The notes: a model not told the origin generated them from the sequence alone. A stretch of 15,900 nt of DNA from Rhodospirillaceae bacterium (GCA_018660305.1 JABJKO010000325.1:1-15900), one strand, 5' to 3'; counted from the stretch's first letter, positions 1-8,603 are shown. Made by a program: numbers and translations.

Positions 1-271
1 AATGTTTGCGCAGATCCCGCTCTCCCGCCCTGTGGAACGGATGATCGCTGGCGACCCGTCGCTGGCCGAACGCGCGATCACCGGGGGCGATGACTATGAA
101 TTACTCTTCACGGCCAGGCCCGGAGATGCGGCGGCACTCGGGGAGCTTGCTATCCGGCTTGACCTGCCGCTGACCCGAATTGGCCGGACCCTGGCCGGCA
201 CTGAGCCCATCGTACTGTCCGCATCAGGCGAAGCGATGTCGCTCGACAGGGCGGGCTGGCAGCATTTCTGA
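1..271 (+). CDS. thiL: Thiamine-monophosphate kinase, C-terminal part (5' end outside window)
   Basis: ThiL phosphorylates thiamine monophosphate to thiamine diphosphate with ATP, the last step of thiamine cofactor synthesis, in the cytoplasm. The visible 89 residues carry the family's C-terminal signature GGDDYELLFT (about residues 28-37 of the visible part), then the typical short strand-helix tail ending in GWQHF. The gene is cut by the window start: the ATG at base 2 falls inside the conserved C-terminal domain and is not a real start, and family members are roughly 300-340 residues. In Alphaproteobacteria thiL usually closes a rib-nusB-thiL operon, which would lie just upstream. The identification rests on the motif and is strong; nothing can be said about the N-terminal ATP-binding half. 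Confidence 0.9.
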   Translation, partial: MFAQIPLSRPVERMIAGDPSLAERAITGGDDYELLFTARPGDAAALGELAIRLDLPLTRIGRTLAGTEPIVLSASGEAMSLDRAGWQHF

Positions 272-363
272 GGGGTCGCTTTACACTCTATTTTCTATTC
301 CGTGCTGGACTGAAGCCTGAAGCTCCCGGCGTTTCCACCGGGAACAGACCTGGCGGAAGTTCA

Positions 364-840
364 ATGAAATTTCGAAATATAAAAACTATATATTTCATTA
401 TCTTAATCGCATTTATTGCGACTATGACTGAACTGCCGTCCTGGTCTAACCGGGCGGTTGCGGCTGCTGAGGAAGGTAAGGAGAAGGCAGAGGACAAAGA
501 TACAAAAAATAAACGCCTGTCGCAGCGTCGCTATTACTCGCTGGAGCCGTTCACCGTCCCGCTCATGGCATCGGGTCAAATTAAGGAACAGTTTACCATC
601 GTGCTGTCGATAGAATTGACCGACGAAGATAACCGCATCGATATCGTCTACGCTGTCCCCCGTATTCGCCACGAGGTCTACAACGAGTTGCTTCATCTCG
701 TGACCTTCCGGCGCAGGGGCGATAGCATCCCGCAGATTTCCGTCTTTAAAAAACAGCTTTTCAAAGTGGCGGCGCGAGTGGTTGGAGACAAGGTGAAGAG
801 CGTTGTTGTGCAACAGGCCTTTAAGGCGCCGCTCAATTAA
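364..840 (+). CDS. FliL-like secreted or membrane-anchored protein
   Basis: A 158-residue protein. Residues 7-20 are hydrophobic, followed by a small-residue stretch (AVAAA, about 31-35) that could be a signal peptidase site, then a charged, Lys/Glu-rich linker to about residue 50. The rest, from YYSLEPFTVPL onward, has the pattern of the periplasmic FliL domain: an aromatic-Leu-x-Pro-Phe-x-Val strand, a long strand (TIVLSIEL), a PRIRHEV helix start and a C-terminal Val-rich strand (VKSVVVQQAF). FliL is the flagellar stator-associated protein, but no flagellar gene is nearby, so this is probably a stand-alone relative of unknown role. The ATG at 364 has a GGA-type ribosome binding site 6 bases upstream. 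The first 60 bases of the gene are strikingly AT-rich. The FliL link is fold-level pattern similarity, not certain. Confidence 0.6.
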   Translation: MKFRNIKTIYFIILIAFIATMTELPSWSNRAVAAAEEGKEKAEDKDTKNKRLSQRRYYSLEPFTVPLMASGQIKEQFTIVLSIELTDEDNRIDIVYAVPRIRHEVYNELLHLVTFRRRGDSIPQISVFKKQLFKVAARVVGDKVKSVVVQQAFKAPLN

Positions 841-910
841 TCACGCCTAATCACGCCGTGGTGCCGTGCGCCATTTGCAAAACATCGGCCTTCCCGTAGA
901 CTCCCCGCCG

Positions 911-2095
911 ATGACCTTCGGCTCAACCAAAAAGAACGTTTTTCTTCTCGCCACGTGTCAGGCGCTGTTTATGACCTGCACGTCGGGGGTAATCGCGACC
1001 AGCGCGTTGGTGGGATTGTCCCTGGCGACCAACAAGGGGTGGGCGACGGCCCCCCTGTCGATGCAGTTCGCTGCCGGTATGCTGGCGACCATTCCGGCGT
1101 CCTTTTATATGAAGCGGTTCGGACGGCGGATCGGGTTCCTGACAGGGACCGCTCTTGGCATTGCCGGTGTGATCACATCGACCTATGGGATTCTGCTCAG
1201 CAGCCTGCCGCTATTTTGCCTCGGTTCCATCCTGTTCGGCTTCTTTGCCGGGTTTTCCCGGTATTTTCGTTTTGCCGCGGCGGAGGCGGCCGATGAACGG
1301 TTTCGCAGTAAGGCCATTTCTCTGGTGCTGGCCGGCGGTGTTGTCGCGGCCGTCACGGGTCCTACTCTTGCGCGGGCAACGGTTGATTTGTTTTCGCCGA
1401 TACTGTTTGCCGGGACCTATGCGTCACTGGCTGTCGTCCAGATCTGTATCGTCGGCGTTCTTCTGTTTATTGATCTGCCTAAACCCGATGCGGAAGAACG
1501 GAGCGGGCAGGCCCGGCCACTCGTGGAAATCATCCGGCAGCCGGTATTTATCGTTGCCCTGCTGGGCGCCACCATCAGCTACGCGGTGATGGCGTTTCTG
1601 ATGTCCATCACGCCAGTGGCCATGCGCGAACATCATTTCGACTTCACCGATTCCACATTCGTCATCCAGGGCCACATATTGGGTATGTATCTGCCGGCCT
1701 TTTTCACGGGCCACCTGATCGCCAGATTTGGCGTTCTGGAAATCATGCTTGTGGGCGCCTGTTTGCTGGTTGTCTGTGTCGGTATCAACCTCTCCGGTAC
1801 CGAATTTATCAATTTTGTGATGGCTTTAACCCTTGTCGGGGTCGGCTGGAATTTTCTCTTTGTCGGCGCGACAACCTTGCTAACGCAATCATGCACACCG
1901 GCGGAAAAGGCTAAAACACAGGGATTCAATGAGTTCATCGTGCTTGGGGTCATCGCCGCGGGAACGCTGACGTCCGGCGCCGTCCAGCACAGTTTTGGCT
2001 GGTCAGGGGTCAATATGGCGGTCATCCCGTTGATCGTGCTGGTCTTTGGCGTAACCCTATGGCTTTGGCGCCTGCAGCGCCCCGCCCTGGCCTGA
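911..2095 (+). CDS. Major facilitator superfamily (MFS) transporter
   Basis: A polytopic inner-membrane secondary transporter with about 12 hydrophobic segments, about 394 residues from the ATG at 911, the normal length for a 12-helix MFS protein. An MFS motif-A-like sequence (MKRFGRRIGF) sits in the loop after helix 2, and a charged central loop (LPKPDAEERSGQARP) separates the two six-helix halves. An in-frame GTG at 866 would add 15 residues; I prefer 911 because the charged-then-hydrophobic N-terminus (STKKNVFLL) begins there, but neither start has a clear ribosome binding site. The substrate is unknown. Its place after thiL, which in Alphaproteobacteria often ends a riboflavin/thiamine gene group, makes a vitamin or vitamin precursor conceivable, but this is a guess from context. 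Confidence 0.85.
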   Translation: MTFGSTKKNVFLLATCQALFMTCTSGVIATSALVGLSLATNKGWATAPLSMQFAAGMLATIPASFYMKRFGRRIGFLTGTALGIAGVITSTYGILLSSLPLFCLGSILFGFFAGFSRYFRFAAAEAADERFRSKAISLVLAGGVVAAVTGPTLARATVDLFSPILFAGTYASLAVVQICIVGVLLFIDLPKPDAEERSGQARPLVEIIRQPVFIVALLGATISYAVMAFLMSITPVAMREHHFDFTDSTFVIQGHILGMYLPAFFTGHLIARFGVLEIMLVGACLLVVCVGINLSGTEFINFVMALTLVGVGWNFLFVGATTLLTQSCTPAEKAKTQGFNEFIVLGVIAAGTLTSGAVQHSFGWSGVNMAVIPLIVLVFGVTLWLWRLQRPALA

Positions 2096-2100
2096 AGATA

Positions 2101-2134
2101 AACACCGCGAATCACATAGGCGCGGCTGGGTGTT
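2101..2134 (+). terminator. Hairpin after the MFS gene, weak terminator candidate
   Basis: AACACC (2101-2106) pairs with GGTGTT (2129-2134), and GCG (2107-2109) can pair inside with CGC (2121-2123) across a bulge. It lies 5 bases after the MFS stop codon. No T-run follows, so intrinsic termination is doubtful; it may only protect the 3' end of the message. Confidence 0.25.
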
Positions 2135-2218
2135 GCCTTGCCATGTCTATTCTGGCATGTTCCGCGCGATTTTCGACCCGATCCCGTGTCGTATTTCGGC
2201 TGGTGGTCACGGTCTTCA

Positions 2219-2253
2219 TCTGGAATTCCAGAACAGAATAAGGATTAAAATCC
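2219..2253 (+). promoter_or_regulatory. Palindromic leader before hppA
   Basis: A perfect 14-base palindrome, TCTGGAATTCCAGA, at 2219-2232 (a 5-bp stem with an AATT loop if transcribed) is followed by GGAT-TAAA-ATCC at 2242-2253, a small hairpin that contains the AAGGA ribosome binding site and ends at the base before the hppA ATG. Either could be an operator or a translational control element, or neither may matter. I see no convincing -35/-10 pair upstream (2135-2218). Confidence 0.35.
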
Positions 2254-4347
2254 ATGACTGCAGCATACTGGCTTGTCTTGCTTTGCGGCGTATTGGCGGT
2301 CGCGTACGGCATGTACGCGATCCGCGTGGTGACGTCGGCAAGCGCTGGCAACGAACGGATGCAGGAAATCGCAACCGCGATCCAGGAGGGGGCGAACGCC
2401 TACCTCAACCGCCAGTACACGACCATTGCGGCGGTCGGTGTGGTTATCGGTATCATCCTTGGGTTTATGCTCAACTGGTATGTCGCGATCGGTTATTCCA
2501 TCGGCGCGATCCTGTCGGGGGCGACGGGCTATATCGGCATGAACGTCTCCGTCAGAGCCAATGTCCGGACGGCGGACGCGGCGCGGACCGGTGGACTGAA
2601 ACCGGCTCTTGCCGTGGCATTTCAGTCTGGCGCCGTCACCGGTATTCTGGTGGTCGGTCTCGGACTGCTGGGCGTCACGGGCTATTACCTGATCCTGCGC
2701 GAAATCTATAATCCGGCGGAAGCCGCCGGTTTGCGCCATATCATCGAGGCGCTGGTTGCGCTGGGTTTTGGCGCATCGCTCATCTCGATCTTCGCCCGTC
2801 TTGGCGGCGGTATCTTCACCAAGGGCGCCGATGTGGGCGCCGATCTCGTCGGTAAGATTGAGGCCGGTATTCCCGAAGACGATCCCCGCAACGCCGCTGT
2901 CATCGCTGACAATGTTGGTGACAATGTTGGTGACTGCGCGGGTATGGCGGCTGATCTGTTCGAGACCTATGCCGTTACCATGGTCGGGACCATGCTGATC
3001 GCCGCGATTTTCTTCACGGGCGCTATTCAGGATCAGCTCCTTACCCTGCCGCTGGTTATTGGCGGGGTCTGCATTATCGGTTCCATCATCGGATTTTTCT
3101 TTGTCCGGTTGGGTGCCAGCAACAACATCATGGGCGCTCTCTACAAAGGCCTGATCGTCTCGATGATCGCGTCCGGTATCTTCATCGTCATTGCCGTCTA
3201 CTGGATGTTCGGGTCCCTGACGGCCGAGATCTCCTCGGGCGTACAGGTAAGGCATTTGCTCTATTGTGCTTTTGTCGGCCTGGCGGTTACGGGCCTTCTG
3301 GTGTGGATCACCGAGTACTACACCGGAACCGAACATCGTCCGGTTCAGATGGTCGCCAAAGCGTCCGAGACCGGCCACGGGACCAACGTCATCCAGGGGC
3401 TGGCTATTTCCATGGAAGCGACGGCCCTGCCGGTCCTGGTGATTTGCGCCGGGATTATCGTCGCGTTTTTCTCCGCCGGGCTCTATGGCATTGCGCTCGC
3501 GGCAACCACCATGCTGGCACTTGGCGGCGTCATCGTGGCGCTCGACGCCTATGGCCCGGTGACCGACAATGCCGGTGGCATCGCGGAAATGGCGGATCTT
3601 CCCGAGGAAGTTCGCAACTACACCGATGCGCTGGACGCGGTTGGCAACACCACCAAGGCGGTGACCAAGGGCTACGCCATCGGGTCGGCCGGTCTTGCCG
3701 CGCTGGTTCTGTTCGGCGCCTATACGGCCGACGTGGCGCATTATTTCCCGCACCTTGCCGGTCAGCTGAAGTTTGAGCTGCAGGATCCGTTCGTTGTGAT
3801 CGGACTGCTTCTCGGCGGCCTGTGCCCCTATTTGTTCGGGGCGCTGTGCATGCAGGCCGTTGGCCGGGCGGCGGGTTCCGTGGTGGTCGAAGTTCGCCGG
3901 CAGTTCAAGGAAATCCCGGGGATCATGGAAGGCACCGCCAAGCCTGAATATGGCCGGGCGGTGGATCTTCTGACCAAGGCGGCGATCAAGGAAATGATTA
4001 TCCCGTCCTTGTTGCCGGTGCTGGCGCCGATCGTCGTCTATTACGTCATTCTGGTAACCGCGGGCCAGGCCGCAGCCATTACCACGGTGGGTGCCTTGCT
4101 TCTCGGCACCATTGTCACCGGTATTTTCGTCGCCATATCGATGACGTCCGGTGGCGGCGCTTGGGACAATGCCAAAAAATATATCGAGGATGGTAATTAT
4201 GGCGGTAAGGGCTCAGATGCTCATCACGCGGCCATAACGGGTGATACGGTCGGCGATCCGTACAAGGATACAGCCGGTCCGGCCATCAACCCGATGATCA
4301 AGATCATCAATATCGTGGCTATTCTGCTACTGGCCATGGTCGCCTAG
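2254..4347 (+). CDS. hppA: K+-independent proton-translocating membrane pyrophosphatase
   Basis: HppA hydrolyses cytoplasmic pyrophosphate and uses the energy to pump protons across the inner membrane, helping maintain the proton gradient and remove PPi. The 697-residue length and about 16 hydrophobic segments match the family. Signature motifs are present: substrate/Mg-binding DVGADLVGK (193-201), the Asp-rich DNVGDNVGD (219-227), DNAGGIAEM (438-446) and the C-terminal [14 protein letters not shown] segment. In GNTTKA the Lys at position 468 marks the K+-independent proton-pumping class; K+-dependent enzymes have Ala there. The ATG at 2254 has AAGGA about 9 bases upstream. The gene follows the MFS gene by 158 bases and ends 23 bases before a strong terminator, so it may be transcribed alone. 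The identification is very secure. Confidence 0.97.
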   Translation: MTAAYWLVLLCGVLAVAYGMYAIRVVTSASAGNERMQEIATAIQEGANAYLNRQYTTIAAVGVVIGIILGFMLNWYVAIGYSIGAILSGATGYIGMNVSVRANVRTADAARTGGLKPALAVAFQSGAVTGILVVGLGLLGVTGYYLILREIYNPAEAAGLRHIIEALVALGFGASLISIFARLGGGIFTKGADVGADLVGKIEAGIPEDDPRNAAVIADNVGDNVGDCAGMAADLFETYAVTMVGTMLIAAIFFTGAIQDQLLTLPLVIGGVCIIGSIIGFFFVRLGASNNIMGALYKGLIVSMIASGIFIVIAVYWMFGSLTAEISSGVQVRHLLYCAFVGLAVTGLLVWITEYYTGTEHRPVQMVAKASETGHGTNVIQGLAISMEATALPVLVICAGIIVAFFSAGLYGIALAATTMLALGGVIVALDAYGPVTDNAGGIAEMADLPEEVRNYTDALDAVGNTTKAVTKGYAIGSAGLAALVLFGAYTADVAHYFPHLAGQLKFELQDPFVVIGLLLGGLCPYLFGALCMQAVGRAAGSVVVEVRRQFKEIPGIMEGTAKPEYGRAVDLLTKAAIKEMIIPSLLPVLAPIVVYYVILVTAGQAAAITTVGALLLGTIVTGIFVAISMTSGGGAWDNAKKYIEDGNYGGKGSDAHHAAITGDTVGDPYKDTAGPAINPMIKIINIVAILLLAMVA

Positions 4348-4370
4348 CGTCCATCGCATACGCCAAAAAC

Positions 4371-4404
4371 AAAACGTCCCGGCCTAATGGTCGGGACGTT
4401 TTTT
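4371..4404. terminator. Bidirectional rho-independent terminator between hppA and bamE
   Basis: A 14-bp stem (4371-4384 pairing with 4389-4402, one G-T wobble) with a TAAT loop, followed by T-rich sequence on the plus strand and preceded by an A-rich stretch (4364-4374) that serves as a T-run on the minus strand. It sits between two convergent genes and can end both transcripts. Confidence 0.9.
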
Positions 4405-4431
4405 GTTGCCTAAGGGCGAAGGCGAACCTGG

Positions 4432-4950
4432 TTACTGGTTGCTGGCGTCTTCCTGGCCGGGATTGCCGAAGCGGCCGAGATTGCCAATGAGTTGCTGTAT
4501 GATCGTCAGGTCTTTGCCCTTGGTCGGCGTTTCACGCTCCACCAGATGAATTTTCTTATCCTTCGCGACGTTCCTGGCATTGATTTTCGAGACGATGCCC
4601 TTCTTGTCGAAACGGACGATGACAACTTTTCGGTCCAGGACTTCCGGTTTGAAGAACGCGACGGTTTTGACGCGGCCACCGATGTAATACCAGGTCTCCT
4701 TTTTGAAGGTGGCAACGGCAGACGGCGTGCCAAGCATGTTCTCCACATCGGATTTTTTGTGGAAGCCCGGTTTGATTTGGGAGACTACGGCGGGATGCGG
4801 CATATTGCCACGGACATCGACCACCTCCTCACAGGCGGCGGTGCCAAATCCCGCGAGGACGGCGGCCAGGATGAGGCGACGCGCCGAGCCGGCAAAAAAG
4901 AGTGGTTGCTTGACCTGATCGGACATATTCTGAAAATCAGCAATGGTCAT
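4432..4950 (-). CDS. bamE: Outer membrane protein assembly factor BamE (SmpA/OmlA family lipoprotein)
   Basis: BamE is a small lipoprotein of the BAM complex that helps BamA fold beta-barrel proteins into the outer membrane. The protein has a basic region with RR, a hydrophobic stretch (LILAAVLAGFG) and a Cys in a weak lipobox (GTAAC), then the SmpA/OmlA core: IKPGFHKKSDVENMLGTPS (helix-turn and LGTP signature), TWYYIGG, and a strand with DRKVVIVRFDKKG. The tail after about residue 135 is Gly/Asn/Gln-rich. I chose the start at 4950 (172 residues) because a GAGGG box lies 8 bases upstream; a start at 4926 (MSDQ, 164 residues) gives a shorter signal peptide but lacks a good ribosome binding site. 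The long upstream extension to 5442 overlaps the divergent gene and is not real. Divergence from the cytochrome chaperone gene is common in Alphaproteobacteria. Confidence 0.88.
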   Translation of the reverse strand: MTIADFQNMSDQVKQPLFFAGSARRLILAAVLAGFGTAACEEVVDVRGNMPHPAVVSQIKPGFHKKSDVENMLGTPSAVATFKKETWYYIGGRVKTVAFFKPEVLDRKVVIVRFDKKGIVSKINARNVAKDKKIHLVERETPTKGKDLTIIQQLIGNLGRFGNPGQEDASNQ

Positions 4951-5016
4951 GGGGCCCGCCCTCGCTCCACGATCCCGCATGTGGCGCGGCGCGTCGGGAG
5001 GGTAATGCATAAATCT

Positions 5017-5045
5017 AATCTGAGGATTTGGTCTTTGATTGTCAA
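5017..5045 (-). promoter_or_regulatory. Possible bamE promoter
   Basis: On the minus strand a perfect -35 hexamer TTGACA (5045-5040) is followed after 17 bases by CAGATT (5022-5017), a weak -10. It lies about 70 bases before the bamE start in the divergent spacer. No comparable signal is seen for the plus-strand gene. Confidence 0.3.
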
Positions 5046-5072
5046 TTCTCTTGCCCGTCGGGACAAGGCGCC

Positions 5073-5630
5073 ATGTTGAATTCATTGTTTGGGGATTCGG
5101 ACAGCCGCCGCATCGGGGAAGCGCTGTATTTCGACGCGGTTGAACAGGCACGCCAGCCGTATCTTTATTCGGATATGGGCGTGCCGGACACCGTCGATGG
5201 CCGTTTCGATATGATCGCGACCCATGTCTTTTTGATCCTCCATCGTTTGAAAGCGGGAGGAGACGAGACCCAGGCGGCATCGCAGGCTCTGTTCGACGCC
5301 ATGTTCGGCGATATGGATCGCGGTCTGCGCGAGATGGGGGCCGGCGATCTGGGTGTCGGCCGCCGCGTAAAAGCCATGGCAAAGGCATTTTATGGCCGCG
5401 TTGCCGCCTATGAGAACGGCCTTGAGACCTCCGGCGGGGCATTGGCCGAGGCCGTGCTGCGGAACGTGTTTCGGGGCGATGAAGCGGAACGGGAGGCCGC
5501 TAAAATGCTCGCGGATTATATCTCACGGCAATCGTCGGCGCTGAGTGGCCAGCCCCTGGCGGCTTTCCTGAGCGGTAAAGTGGCCTTTGCGGCCACGGCG
5601 CCTTCTGGCGATGCGACGGGTATTTCGTGA
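5073..5630 (+). CDS. Ubiquinol-cytochrome c chaperone family protein (CBP3/UQCC1-like)
   Basis: A 185-residue cytoplasmic protein of the family related to yeast Cbp3 and human UQCC1, which assist assembly of the cytochrome bc1 complex (complex III). Visible family features are an N-terminal helix with ALYFDAVEQARQPYLYSDMGVPDTVDGRFDM, in which Ala-Arg-x-Pro-x-x-Tyr and the Val-x-Asp-Thr-x-Asp-Gly-Arg-Phe-Asp turn are typical, followed by THVFLILHRL and GVGRRVKAMAKAFYGRVAAY. The start at 5073 has AAGG 5 bases upstream; an in-frame TTG at 5028 is a weaker alternative. The stop codon overlaps the start of the next gene (GTGA), so the two are probably translationally coupled. Bacterial members have little direct experimental work; the role is inferred from the family. 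Confidence 0.85.
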   Translation: MLNSLFGDSDSRRIGEALYFDAVEQARQPYLYSDMGVPDTVDGRFDMIATHVFLILHRLKAGGDETQAASQALFDAMFGDMDRGLREMGAGDLGVGRRVKAMAKAFYGRVAAYENGLETSGGALAEAVLRNVFRGDEAEREAAKMLADYISRQSSALSGQPLAAFLSGKVAFAATAPSGDATGIS

Positions 5631-6196
5631 ACCAGACCATGACAACCGAGCTTTCATTTCCCATAAAGACCTCCGCCATCGATTCGGAAAAGGATGGCTA
5701 TGACGTGAAGCACGACGCCACCGAGGAGGAGCGGGGCGCCCTTGCGACGCGGTTTGGCCTGGTGGGTCTTCCCGCATTCCGGTTCACGGCCAATGTGAAG
5801 CCGACACGCTCGGAAAATGGGTTCCGGCTGCGCGGGCGTATCATTGCCGACGTCATCCAGACCTGTGTGGCCACCCTCGATCCGGTGACCGCCCATATCG
5901 ACCAACCCTTTGAAATACTGCTGTTTGATGAGACGGATGACCGTGCCGCGCCGATCGATATTGAAGAAGATTACGAGACTTTTTCGGATGATCTGATCGA
6001 ATTAGGGGAAATCGCGGCGATTGAACTGGCTTTGAGCCTGGACCCTTATCCCAGGGTTCCGGGAGCTAAGGGTGATAAGACCGGCCCGGGTGCGGATACA
6101 GGTGAATCGCCTGGCGGGAGAGGGGCGGATCAAGAGAGGGAAAATCCCACCCACAGGCCGTTCGAGGGGCTGGCCGCGCTACGGCGGAACAGGTAG
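5627..6196 (+). CDS. DUF177 / YceD-family protein
   Basis: A 189-residue acidic cytoplasmic protein of the YceD (DUF177) family, which in bacteria and plastids is linked to 23S rRNA or large-subunit biogenesis and is almost always encoded directly before rpmF, as here. Seen in the sequence: a basic patch followed by GFRLRGRIIADVIQTCVATLDPVTAHIDQPFEI, with one Cys (C80) of the family's usual Cys-x-x-Cys or single Cys site; an acidic stretch (DETDDRAAPIDIEEDYETF); the conserved LIELGEIAAIELALSLDPYPR segment; and a C-terminus ending FEGLAALRRNR that matches the family's usual hydrophobic-Leu-Lys/Arg ending. The Gly/Pro-rich insert before it (about 145-175) looks disordered. Translation starts at GTG within the previous stop codon. 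Confidence 0.85.
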   Translation: MNQTMTTELSFPIKTSAIDSEKDGYDVKHDATEEERGALATRFGLVGLPAFRFTANVKPTRSENGFRLRGRIIADVIQTCVATLDPVTAHIDQPFEILLFDETDDRAAPIDIEEDYETFSDDLIELGEIAAIELALSLDPYPRVPGAKGDKTGPGADTGESPGGRGADQERENPTHRPFEGLAALRRNR

Positions 6197-6330
6197 GATA
6201 ACCACCGGGTCCATGTCAGGAAGGGGGCATTCGTTGGCACAAGCCGCTTGCCCATTGGCGTGAATCTCGCTAAGTATCCAGCCGAATTTCCGCACCCTTC
6301 CGACAATGTGAATTATCGAGAAATCGTCCT

Positions 6331-6513
6331 ATGGCAGTACCGAAGAAGAAAACCTCCAAATCCAGGCGGAATATGCGCCGGTCACATCATGCGCTGAATA
6401 ACACAGCCCATGTTGAATGTAAGAATTGCGGCGAATTGAAGCGCCCCCACCATGTCTGCGCGTCTTGCGGACATTACGGTGAGCGAGAGGTGGTAGAGGT
6501 ATCGGGGATCTGA
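6331..6513 (+). CDS. rpmF: 50S ribosomal protein L32 (zinc-binding form)
   Basis: A 60-residue basic large-subunit ribosomal protein. The N-terminus [20 protein letters not shown] is the classic L32 start. Four cysteines in CxxC pairs (C30, C33, C43, C46) form the zinc ribbon, so this is the zinc-containing type rather than a Cys-free paralog. It follows the yceD-family gene by 134 bases and precedes plsX by 46, the canonical yceD-rpmF-plsX-fabH order. In the 134-base spacer a TTGCCC (6248-6253) lies 17 bases before TAAGTA (6271-6276), a poor promoter candidate. No strong terminator separates rpmF from plsX. Confidence 0.97.
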   Translation: MAVPKKKTSKSRRNMRRSHHALNNTAHVECKNCGELKRPHHVCASCGHYGEREVVEVSGI

Positions 6514-6559
6514 ACCGACACCGAGTTACTGGTCCAGGGTTAGCAAGCAGGAACCCGAA

Positions 6560-7612
6560 TTGAGCCAGCGTCTGACGATCGCACTTGACGCGATGGGCGG
6601 TGATAACGCTCCTGAAATCGTTATCGATGGCGCGGTACGCGCACGCGAGCGCTTCCCCAACGTTCAATTTTTGTTGTTTGGCGATCAGGCCAGGATCGAC
6701 CCGCTGCTGGTGCCGCACGCCAAGCTGCGCGAAGTGGTGACGATCAGACACACCGAAGAGTATGTGAGTTCCGAGGAAAAGCCGTCGGTCGCTCTGAGAC
6801 AGGGCAGGCAATCGAGTATGCAGCTGGCCATCAACGCCGTTAAAGAAGGCGAAGCCGCCGGTGTTGTTTCGGCCGGCAATACCGGCGCCCTGATGGCGAT
6901 GTCCAAGATTACGCTGAAGATGCTGCCCGGCATTGCCCGTCCCGCCATCGCCGCTTTGCTGCCCACCCGGCTGGGGGAAAGCGTGATGCTCGACCTCGGG
7001 GCCAATGTGGAATGTGACGCCGACAATCTGGTTCAGTTCGGTATGCTGGGCGCCGCCTATGCGCGGACGGTTCTCGGCCGGGAACGTCCCACGGTCGGGT
7101 TGCTCAACGTTGGCGCGGAGGAAATCAAGGGTGGCGAACACGTCCAGCAGGCGGCTGCCCTGTTCCGCGGTGCAACCCTTCCCTTCGATTTCCATGGCTT
7201 CGTGGAGGGTGATGACCTTGGCGCTGGAACCGTCGACGTCTTTGTCGCGGACGGGTTTACCGGAAACGTCGCCCTGAAGGCGGTGGAGGGGACTGTCAGC
7301 CTCTATACGGAATATCTGAGACAGAGCTTCCGCAGTTCGATCCTGAGCCGTCTCGCTTACATCCTGGCGAAGCCGGGTTTCAATAAGATGCGCGCGCGTA
7401 TCGATCCGCGCCGATATAACGGGGCGACATTCCTCGGGCTGAACGGCATTGTGGTCAAGAGCCATGGCGGCACCGATGGCTTCGGATTTGCCAATGCCAT
7501 CGGCGTCGCGGTGGATATGGTTGCCAACGAAATAAACGAATTCATTATGCTGGAACTGTCCGAATACGGAGAACAGCGCCCGTCCGCATCGAAAGCGGCG
7601 GTTACCGGATGA
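6560..7612 (+). CDS. plsX: Phosphate acyltransferase PlsX
   Basis: PlsX converts acyl-ACP and phosphate to acyl phosphate, the acyl donor PlsY uses for the first acylation of glycerol-3-phosphate in phospholipid synthesis; it is a peripheral membrane protein. The 350-residue length is typical. Motifs: [15 protein letters not shown] at the N-terminus, [10 protein letters not shown] (104-113), [18 protein letters not shown] (143-160), [11 protein letters not shown] (183-193) and [12 protein letters not shown] (229-240). The start is TTG at 6560, chosen because the conserved N-terminus leaves no ATG that would keep the [11 protein letters not shown] strand. AGGA lies about 7 bases upstream, and this segment sits in the loop of a GGGTT/AACCC hairpin (6537-6556). 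The stop overlaps the fabH start by 4 bases (ATGA). Confidence 0.96.
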   Translation: MSQRLTIALDAMGGDNAPEIVIDGAVRARERFPNVQFLLFGDQARIDPLLVPHAKLREVVTIRHTEEYVSSEEKPSVALRQGRQSSMQLAINAVKEGEAAGVVSAGNTGALMAMSKITLKMLPGIARPAIAALLPTRLGESVMLDLGANVECDADNLVQFGMLGAAYARTVLGRERPTVGLLNVGAEEIKGGEHVQQAAALFRGATLPFDFHGFVEGDDLGAGTVDVFVADGFTGNVALKAVEGTVSLYTEYLRQSFRSSILSRLAYILAKPGFNKMRARIDPRRYNGATFLGLNGIVVKSHGGTDGFGFANAIGVAVDMVANEINEFIMLELSEYGEQRPSASKAAVTG

Positions 7613-8583
7613 GCCCAAGATCCGTCGTGATTGGATGCGGTTCGTATCTTCCAGACCGCATCCTGACAAACGCCGAGCTGTCGAAAAAAGTCGATACCTC
7701 CGACGAGTGGATACAACAACGCACCGGCATCCAGCAGCGTCACATTGCGGCGGACGGGGAAAAAACCTCTGACCTCGCCCTGCGCGCCGCGGAGAAAGCC
7801 CTGAGCGCGGCCGGTGTTTCCCCGGCGGATCTGGATCTCATCGTCCTGGCGACGGCGACACCGGACGAGACATTTCCCGCCACCGCAACCCGTGTCCAGT
7901 CGGCGCTCGGCATGAACCATGGAGCGGCCTTTGATGTGCAGGCCGTCTGTACCGGCTTTATATATGCGCTGAACGTGGCCGATAATTTTATCCGGGTGGG
8001 TCAGGCGAAAACCGTTCTGGTGATCGGCGCCGAAACCTTTTCCCGTATTCTCGACTGGGAGGACCGGACGACCTGCGTGCTGTTTGGCGATGGGGCCGGG
8101 GCTGTCGTGTTACAGGCCCAGGAAGGAGCCGGCGACAATACGGACCGCGGCATTCTCAGCAATCACATCCGGTCAGACGGTAAGCACCACGATATGCTCT
8201 ATGTGGATGGCGGTCCTTCTTCGACCGGAACTGTCGGCCATTTGCGTATGGCCGGGCGCGAGGTTTTCCGTCACGCCGTAACCAACATGGCGGCAATCCT
8301 CAATGAAGCGCTCGAGGCCAATGGCTTATCTTCCGCCGATCTGGATTGGCTGGTCCCCCATCAGGCCAACCTTCGCATCCTCGAGAGCACCGCACAAAAA
8401 TTAAAGCTTGCGCCGGAGAAGGTGGTGGTGACCGTTGAACGCCACGCCAATACATCGGCCGCGTCCATTCCCCTGGCTCTTGCCGAAGCCGTCGAGGACG
8501 GGCGGATAAAGAAAAATGATGTGGTCGCCATCGAAGCGATGGGTGGCGGATTCACCTGGGGCGCCAGCATTATTCGCTGGTAA
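7609..8583 (+). CDS. fabH: 3-oxoacyl-ACP synthase III (KAS III)
   Basis: FabH starts fatty acid synthesis by condensing acetyl-CoA (or another short acyl-CoA) with malonyl-ACP. It is a thiolase-fold cytoplasmic homodimer. The full 324-residue length and the complete Cys-His-Asn triad are visible: C114 in [14 protein letters not shown]251 in VPHQANLRI and N281 in [12 protein letters not shown]. The C-terminal [13 protein letters not shown] is the family's closing motif. The ATG overlaps the plsX stop (ATGA), so the two lipid-initiation enzymes are probably translated as a coupled pair. Nothing is unusual in the active site. Confidence 0.97.
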   Translation: MSPRSVVIGCGSYLPDRILTNAELSKKVDTSDEWIQQRTGIQQRHIAADGEKTSDLALRAAEKALSAAGVSPADLDLIVLATATPDETFPATATRVQSALGMNHGAAFDVQAVCTGFIYALNVADNFIRVGQAKTVLVIGAETFSRILDWEDRTTCVLFGDGAGAVVLQAQEGAGDNTDRGILSNHIRSDGKHHDMLYVDGGPSSTGTVGHLRMAGREVFRHAVTNMAAILNEALEANGLSSADLDWLVPHQANLRILESTAQKLKLAPEKVVVTVERHANTSAASIPLALAEAVEDGRIKKNDVVAIEAMGGGFTWGASIIRW

Positions 8584-8603
8584 TCGGGCTTCGTATTTCT
8601 GCC

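Noticed and set aside
2908..2931. Tandem 12-base repeat inside hppA
   Set aside because: It encodes the conserved DNVGDNVGD pyrophosphatase motif, so the repetition follows from protein sequence.
2245..3753. 502-residue open frame on the minus strand opposite hppA
   Set aside because: It is rich in Arg, Asp, Gly and His with no hydrophobic core or known motif, and lies antisense to a certain hppA. It is a shadow of GC-rich coding sequence.
4951..5442. Upstream extension of the bamE frame
   Set aside because: The added residues are Arg/Pro-rich with no similarity, and would overlap the divergent chaperone gene; a start with a ribosome binding site exists at 4950.
6234..6251. Sigma-54-like TTGGCAC followed by TTGC upstream of rpmF
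   Set aside because: The GG and GC elements are two bases too far apart for a -24/-12 promoter, and rpmF is a housekeeping gene.
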